A stretch of 5,345 nt of DNA from Oscillospiraceae bacterium (lineage in GTDB: Bacteria; Bacillota; Clostridia; Oscillospirales; Ruminococcaceae), in assembly GCA_019420135.1 (NCBI GenBank), contig JAHZHS010000019.1:9953-15297 (forward strand), in the 5' to 3' direction. Under the pieces are notes generated by a model, which ran no database searches, was not told the DNA's origin, and worked only from the letters and a program-made list of their open reading frames with translations. Of the stretch, positions 1 through 5,345 are shown in pieces; positions within the stretch are counted from its first letter, which is position 1; every line of letters starts with the position of its first letter. Both the position numbers and the translations under genes were made by a program.

Positions 1-51
1 GTGACACTTCGGGTATGAACCGAATGCTCTAGCCAACTGAGCTATACCGCC
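1..51 (-). tRNA. tRNA-Met (CAT), elongator type, 3' part cut by window edge
   Basis: Read on the minus strand from position 51, the sequence folds as a tRNA 5' half. It has acceptor strand GGCGGTA, then T8 A9, D stem GCTC/GAGC around a loop with the conserved GG, and anticodon stem TTCGG/CCGAA closing the loop TTCATAC with anticodon CAT. The three consecutive G:C pairs of initiator tRNA are missing from the anticodon stem, and the 5' end matches the elongator tRNA-Met of Firmicutes (GGCGG start). I therefore call elongator Met rather than fMet or the CAT-reading tRNA-Ile. The T arm, the 3' acceptor strand and any encoded CCA lie outside the window. A consensus promoter sits just upstream at 87-115, so this tRNA probably heads a tRNA transcript that continues leftwards. 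Confidence 0.93.
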
Positions 52-63
52 ATAAAATTTTCT

Positions 64-80
64 GCACCATCAAAAGGTGC
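64..80 (-). other. Small hairpin at the 5' end of the tRNA precursor leader
   Basis: GCACC (minus strand, 80-76) pairs perfectly with GGTGC (68-64) around a 7-base loop. The predicted transcription start from the promoter at 87-115 falls at about position 80, so the hairpin would form the very first nucleotides of the precursor and leave about 12 AU-rich bases before the mature tRNA 5' end at 51. It may protect the precursor or position RNase P. That role is inferred; only the inverted repeat is seen. Confidence 0.5.
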
Positions 81-86
81 TTTATT

Positions 87-115
87 ATTATATTCAAACT
101 TGTCCCTTGTGTCAA
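87..115 (-). promoter_or_regulatory. Perfect-consensus sigma-A promoter for the tRNA
   Basis: On the minus strand, TTGACA (115-110) is followed by exactly 17 bases and then TATAAT (92-87). Both hexamers match the housekeeping consensus completely with ideal spacing. The expected start is near position 80, about 29 bases before the tRNA 5' end, and no gene lies between. Perfect promoters of this kind are typical of tRNA and rRNA operons. Confidence 0.93.
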
Positions 116-198
116 CCCCTTTTTGATGATTTTGCGGCTGTTTTTTCCGGTTTTTTCTTCCAGAATCCAAAATCCGGGGGCTTTTTTCCTGCCGCAAA

Positions 199-238
199 CA
201 ACAGAAAGGGCCGCCCACCCTTTTTCTGTGGGCGGCCC
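199..238 (-). terminator. Intrinsic terminator of the repeat-protein gene
   Basis: On the minus strand, GGGCCGCCCA (238-229) pairs perfectly with TGGGCGGCCC (217-208), a 10-bp GC-rich stem plus one more G:C-type pair inside, closing a short A-rich loop. The bases that follow read TTTCTGTTGTTTG, a broken but recognisable T-rich tail. It begins 46 bases beyond the stop codon at 284-286 and precedes the tRNA promoter, so it separates the two transcription units. Confidence 0.85.
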
Positions 239-283
239 CGAGGCTTACAAAGGAACTGTCGAACTATTGCGGTTTTGATCCCC

Positions 284-928
284 TTACAGGCCGAGGGCTG
301 CCAGATAGGCGGCTTCCTGTGCGGCGATCTGTGCCTGATAGGCGCGGATGGAATTCAGATACGCATCGTTGCGCGCATCGGCGGCAGCCTGCAGGGCCTT
401 ACCCTGGGCGGCGACGGCGGCGTTCTGGGCCAGCTGGGCGTTGTGGGCGGCCTTGCCTGCGGCGATGATGGCGGCGGCGTCTGCGTCAGCCTTCGCCTTT
501 GCCTGGGCGGAATATGCCTTGACGGCGTCAAGGTATGCCTGCTCCTTGGCAGCGATCTGCGCCTGGAACACCTTGATGGCGCCCATATAGGCTTCATTCT
601 TGGCCAGCTGGGCGTTGTGAGCGGCCTGACCGGCAGCCACGATGGCATCGTTCTGTTTCAGCTGAGCGTTATGTGCGGCCTTGCCCGCGGCGATGATGGC
701 GGCAGCGTCTGCATCGGCTTTTGCCTTTGCCTGCGTCACATATGCGCCGACGGCCTTGATGTACGCATCTTCCTTGGCGGCGATCTGTGCCTGATAGTCG
801 GCCACTGCGGCGGCATAAGCCTTTTCACGGGCATCCGCCGCGGCCTGGACGGGGTTCTCGGCCAATACAGGGACGGCCAAGGCTGCAACAAGCCCCAACG
901 TCAGCAGCAGCGAGATCAGTTTCTTCAT
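284..928 (-). CDS. Secreted alanine-rich helical repeat protein of unknown function
   Basis: 214 residues; I do not recognise the family. The start at 926-928 is chosen because AGGAGGT lies 9 bases upstream and because residues 1-23 then form a textbook signal peptide: MKKLIS, a hydrophobic core, then PVLA before ENP, cleaved by signal peptidase I after Ala23. A longer in-frame reading to 1018 would bury this signal and overlap the promoter. The mature 191 residues have 74 alanines, no Cys or Trp and no Pro after residue 26, so one or more long alpha helices are expected. A 76-residue repeat is exact in length: YQAQIAAKE at 45, FQAQIAAKE at 121, YQAQIAAQE at 197. Repeats span about 27-102, 103-178 and 179-214 (partial). 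AAHNAQL occurs at 84, 102 and 160. There is no lipobox, LPXTG motif or second membrane segment, so free release or loose wall association is likely. The gene is monocistronic, with its own promoter (1018-1046) and terminator. Its role is unknown. Confidence 0.88.
   Translation of the reverse strand: MKKLISLLLTLGLVAALAVPVLAENPVQAAADAREKAYAAAVADYQAQIAAKEDAYIKAVGAYVTQAKAKADADAAAIIAAGKAAHNAQLKQNDAIVAAGQAAHNAQLAKNEAYMGAIKVFQAQIAAKEQAYLDAVKAYSAQAKAKADADAAAIIAAGKAAHNAQLAQNAAVAAQGKALQAAADARNDAYLNSIRAYQAQIAAQEAAYLAALGL
300..850 (-). repeat. Internal 228-bp (76-codon) tandem repeat, about 2.5 copies
   Basis: This lies within the secreted repeat-protein gene. Corresponding triplets recur at a spacing of 228 bases with no insertion or deletion: 431-505 matches 659-733, and the block around 810-850 matches that around 355-395 at twice the spacing. 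Over the 25 best-conserved codons (431-505 against 659-733) nine bases differ, every one at a third codon position and silent. Each 76-residue unit contains four shorter modules spaced 18, 22, 18 and 18 residues apart. The duplication is therefore old at the DNA level but held constant in protein. Confidence 0.85.
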
Positions 929-937
929 ACCTTGATT

Positions 938-944
938 ACCTCCT
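938..944 (-). promoter_or_regulatory. Ribosome binding site of the repeat-protein gene
   Basis: The minus strand reads AAAGGAGGTAATCAAGGT before ATG. AGGAGGT is a near-perfect complement to the 16S rRNA tail, 9 bases from the start codon. It fixes the start at 928 and predicts strong translation. Confidence 0.92.
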
Positions 945-961
945 TTATTTCCGCCCCTGTG

Positions 962-978
962 CCCGGACGGGTTCCGGG
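962..978 (-). other. Hairpin in the 5' leader of the repeat-protein gene
   Basis: CCCGGA (minus strand, 978-973) pairs with TCCGGG (967-962) around a 5-base loop. An alternative pairing, GCCCC (980-976) with GGGGC (957-953), uses some of the same bases and reaches to within about 10 bases of the Shine-Dalgarno site. The stem could stabilise the 83-nt leader or modulate translation. Only the complementarity is seen, and in GC-rich DNA such a stem can occur by chance. Confidence 0.4.
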
Positions 979-1017
979 GCGCGCAGAGCGGCTTTTTCGT
1001 TTGATTGGTGTACCTCA

Positions 1018-1046
1018 AGTATAGTACACAATTGTGAAAATTGCAA
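1018..1046 (-). promoter_or_regulatory. Sigma-A promoter of the repeat-protein gene
   Basis: On the minus strand, TTGCAA (1046-1041) is separated by exactly 17 bases from TATACT (1023-1018). Each hexamer keeps the most conserved positions (TTG of -35; TA and final T of -10). Transcription should start near 1011, giving a leader of about 83 nt before the ATG at 928. The DNA just upstream is rich in A tracts, which could act as an UP element. Confidence 0.85.
1027..1036. promoter_or_regulatory. Possible operator: palindrome inside the promoter spacer
   Basis: CACAATTGTG is a perfect 10-bp palindrome lying wholly between the -35 and -10 boxes of the promoter at 1018-1046. A repressor bound there would block RNA polymerase. 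The palindrome is short and AT-containing, so chance cannot be excluded, and no regulator gene is visible in the window. Confidence 0.4.
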
Positions 1047-1143
1047 TGGTTTCTTGGTTCTTTTTGCTATATTTTTTTCACATTCTATGTATTTTTGATG
1101 GAATTTGATACACATTTTTTGAAAATTCCCGCCTTTGCCCCCT
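1047..1143. other. AT-rich spacer upstream of the repeat-protein promoter
   Basis: This is the part of the 338-base gap between gyrA and the repeat-protein gene (929-1266) that has no assigned leader, promoter or terminator. It is strongly AT-rich with several T or A runs, in sharp contrast to the GC-rich genes on both sides. I see no ribosome binding site with a plausible coding frame and no RNA fold. The A-tracts nearest the -35 box may be an UP element or bind a nucleoid protein. Confidence 0.55.
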
Positions 1144-1159
1144 TTTTCCCGCGGGAAAA
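1144..1159. other. 16-bp perfect palindrome
   Basis: TTTTCCCGCGGGAAAA is self-complementary over all 16 bases with no loop. It overlaps the end of the T tract of the gyrA terminator. It is followed by no T-run on either strand suited to termination, so it is not an obvious terminator itself. A dimeric DNA-binding protein site is possible; it lies about 100 bases upstream of the -35 box of the next promoter. Confidence 0.45.
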
Positions 1160-1209
1160 GAAAAAAACTTCCCCGCGCTGCCCTTTGCTGACAGAACACG
1201 GGGAAGTTT
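1156..1209 (-). terminator. Intrinsic terminator of the gyrBA operon
   Basis: On the minus strand, AAACTTCCCCG (1209-1199) pairs perfectly with CGGGGAAGTTT (1175-1165), an 11-bp stem. The tail is TTTTTTT C TTTT (1167-1156). The loop is long (23 bases, 1176-1198). The stem starts about 57 bases after the gyrA stop. This is a strong Rho-independent terminator and isolates gyrBA from the downstream gene. Confidence 0.94.
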
Positions 1210-1266
1210 GCCTATTCTTTTGTGCCCGATTTACTCGGGTATCCGGGCTTTGAGGCAGGGTGTGCC

Positions 1267-3843
<2,577 letters not shown>

Positions 3844-3850
3844 TTGTTTA

Positions 3851-3857
3851 CCACCTT
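3851..3857 (-). promoter_or_regulatory. Ribosome binding site of gyrA
   Basis: The minus strand reads AAGGTGG, then 7 bases, then the ATG at 3843-3841. It differs from AAGGAGG by one base. It supports this start over the internal Met7. The 59-base gyrB-gyrA gap has no terminator, and beside this site it shows only a small direct repeat, GATTAA twice (3870-3856). Confidence 0.85.
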
Positions 3858-3902
3858 AATCGGGTTAATCACAAGAACGAACAGACACAGGGAAACAAGC
3901 CG

Positions 3903-5345
3903 TCACACGTCCAGATTGGCGTAGATGGCGTTCTGTTCGATAAAGCGTTTGCGGGGCTCCACCTGGTCGCCCATCAGGACGGTGAAGGCCTCGTCGGCGC
4001 GCTCGGCGTCCTCGATGGTGATCTGGACGATGACGCGGTTGTCGGGGTTCATGGTGGTCTCCCACAGCTGTTCGGGGTTCATCTCACCAAGGCCCTTGTA
4101 GCGGTTGATCTTGGCGCCGGGCATCTCGGCGGAGAGTGCCTTCATTTCGTCGTCGTTGTAGGCATACTTGACGGTCTGGCCTTTCTGCAGCTTGAACAGC
4201 GGCGGCTGGGCCACGTAGACGTAGCCGTTCTCGATCAGCGGCCGCATATAGCGGAAGAAGAAGGTCAGCATCAGGGTGCAGATGTGGCTGCCGTCCACGT
4301 CGGCATCGGCCATGATGAAGATCTTGTGATAGCGCAGTTTGGTGATGTCGAACTCGTCCCCGATGCCGGTGCCCAGGGCGGTGATGACGGGGGTAAGCTT
4401 GTCGTTGCCGTAGACGCGGTCCACCCGGGCCTTCTCCACGTTGAGCATCTTGCCCCACAGAGGCAGAATGGCCTGGATGTTGGAGTCACGGCCCTGCTTG
4501 GCGGAACCGCCTGCAGAATCGCCCTCGACGATATAGATTTCGGTCTTGCTGGGGTCCTTTTCCCGGCAGTCGGCCAGCTTGCCGGGCATGCGGCTGGTCT
4601 CGAGGGCGCTCTTGCGGCGGACGAGATCCCGGGCCTTCTTGGCGGCGGCGCGGGCGCGGGCCGCCTGGGTGGCCTTCTCAAACACCGTCTTGGCCACGGC
4701 GGGGTTTTCCTCAAAGTATTCGGTCAGCTTGGAGTAGACCATCTGGCTGACCAGCGTCTTGATATAGGTGTTGCCCAGCTTGGCCTTGGTCTGGCCCTCA
4801 AACTGCGCCTCCTGCAATTTGACGCTGATGACGGCGGTGAGGCCCTCGCGGACGTCGGTGCCGGAAAGGTTTTCGTCCTTGTCCTTCAGATAGCCCTTGG
4901 CCCGGCCGAACTCGTTGAACACACGGGTCAGGGCGGTCTTGAAGCCCTCCTCGTGGGTGCCGCCCTCGGGGGTGTGGACGTTGTTGGCAAAGCTCAGGAT
5001 CAGCTCATTGAAGCTGTCGTTGTACTGCAGGGCCACCTCGGCAATGGCGCCGTTGGCCTCCCCCTTGATATAGATGACCTGGGGATGGAGTACCGTCATG
5101 TCCCGCTTTTCGTGCAGGTACTGCACAAAACTGCGGATGCCGCCCTCATAGCACATGCTCTCGCGGCGGGGTTCGGGGTTTTCCTCGGTGGTGCGCTCAT
5201 CGGTGAGGGTGATGCGCACGCCGGCATTGAGGAAGGATTCCTCCCGCAGACGCTTGAGCAGGGTGTCGTAGTCATAGACGGTGGTCTCGGTGAACATGAG
5301 GGGGGCGGGCTTGAAGGTGACGGTGGTGCCGGTGGAGGTGGCGGT
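3903..5345 (-). CDS. gyrB: DNA gyrase subunit B, 5' end outside the window
   Basis: 480 C-terminal residues are visible, with the frame open through the window edge. Roughly 160 N-terminal residues, holding most of the GHKL ATPase fold, are missing. The fragment begins TATSTGTTVTFKP and continues through the transducer domain, with GGTH at 128-131, GTDVREGLTAVISVK near 162-176, and the QTK loop at 185-187, whose lysine contacts the ATP gamma phosphate. The TOPRIM domain follows: EGDSAGG at 274-280 (catalytic Glu274) and the metal-binding Asp triad in DADVDG (347, 349, 351). YKGLGEMNPEQLWETTM and the ending NLDV are typical of GyrB. The proteobacterial insertion is absent, as in Firmicutes. 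GyrB drives strand passage by ATP hydrolysis and completes the gyrase heterotetramer with GyrA, encoded 59 bases downstream. Odd points: Trp297 in PLWGK, where E. coli has Lys447, and Cys356 after GSHI, where Arg is almost universal. An ATG at 5297 is internal, not the start. Confidence 0.98.
   Translation of the reverse strand, partial: TATSTGTTVTFKPAPLMFTETTVYDYDTLLKRLREESFLNAGVRITLTDERTTEENPEPRRESMCYEGGIRSFVQYLHEKRDMTVLHPQVIYIKGEANGAIAEVALQYNDSFNELILSFANNVHTPEGGTHEEGFKTALTRVFNEFGRAKGYLKDKDENLSGTDVREGLTAVISVKLQEAQFEGQTKAKLGNTYIKTLVSQMVYSKLTEYFEENPAVAKTVFEKATQAARARAAAKKARDLVRRKSALETSRMPGKLADCREKDPSKTEIYIVEGDSAGGSAKQGRDSNIQAILPLWGKMLNVEKARVDRVYGNDKLTPVITALGTGIGDEFDITKLRYHKIFIMADADVDGSHICTLMLTFFFRYMRPLIENGYVYVAQPPLFKLQKGQTVKYAYNDDEMKALSAEMPGAKINRYKGLGEMNPEQLWETTMNPDNRVIVQITIEDAERADEAFTVLMGDQVEPRKRFIEQNAIYANLDV

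Noticed and set aside
1..51. Initiator tRNA-fMet or tRNA-Ile2 (also CAT anticodons)
   Set aside because: The anticodon stem TTCGG/CCGAA lacks the GGG/CCC of initiators, and the 5' sequence matches elongator Met. Ile2 remains a small possibility because the 3' half is outside.
929..1018. N-terminal extension of the repeat protein by 30 residues (start at 1018)
   Set aside because: It would translate the promoter -10 box and leader and place the clear signal peptide internally. The Met at 928 has an excellent AGGAGGT site.
77..1024. 315-codon plus-strand open frame opposite the secreted repeat-protein gene
   Set aside because: It is the same register effect. The start lies inside the tRNA leader/promoter region, it runs through a terminator and a promoter, and its Gly/Leu/Cys-rich translation mirrors the repeats on the other strand.
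945..1199. 84-codon minus-strand open frame between gyrA and the repeat-protein gene
   Set aside because: It starts inside the gyrA terminator, crosses the promoter, lacks a ribosome binding site and has an incoherent composition.
1225..1239. Short CCCGA/TCGGG hairpin just after gyrA as a separate terminator
   Set aside because: It has only five base pairs and no T tract after it. The strong terminator is at 1156-1209.

Overview
The window is a chromosomal housekeeping segment in which every supported gene lies on the minus strand. In transcription order (right to left) it holds the 3' three quarters of gyrB, a complete gyrA, a strong intrinsic terminator, a promoter with its own leader, a small gene for a secreted alanine-rich repeat protein, a second terminator, a consensus promoter, and the 5' part of an elongator tRNA-Met cut by the window edge. 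Coding DNA is GC-rich with G/C-biased third positions. The spacers are AT-rich and carry sigma-A type promoters and AGGAGG-type ribosome binding sites.

Organism: the short gyrase B tail without the proteobacterial insertion, the QNRGGRG gyrase A box, the strong Shine-Dalgarno sites and the near-consensus promoters point to a Gram-positive of the Firmicutes. The high GC and the PLWGKMLNVEKAR style of GyrB suggest a gut clostridium of the Oscillospiraceae/Ruminococcaceae group (Faecalibacterium, Gemmiger or Subdoligranulum-like). This assignment is inferred from memory of such proteins and was not tested by a search.

Layout: gyrB (3903-5345, 5' end outside) and gyrA (1267-3843) are 59 bases apart and form a gyrBA operon making the two subunits of DNA gyrase. 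Positions linked to quinolone response carry non-Ser or aromatic residues (GyrA Ala90, GyrB Trp in PLWGK), and one near-invariant TOPRIM arginine is Cys. Bases 929-1266 hold the gyrA 3' UTR and terminator, a 16-bp palindrome, an AT-rich stretch, a promoter with a palindrome between its -35 and -10 boxes, and a leader of about 83 nt.

The least ordinary item is the gene at 284-928. It encodes a 214-residue protein with a clear signal peptide and a mature part that is about 39% alanine and free of Cys and Trp. The mature part is built from an exact 76-residue repeat (about 2.5 copies). That repeat resolves into ten smaller helical modules in the order A-A-B-B-A-A-B-B-A-A, with steps of 18 or 22 residues. 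A 25-residue stretch is identical between two copies although nine third-position bases differ, so protein-level selection is maintaining the repeat. I do not recognise the family.
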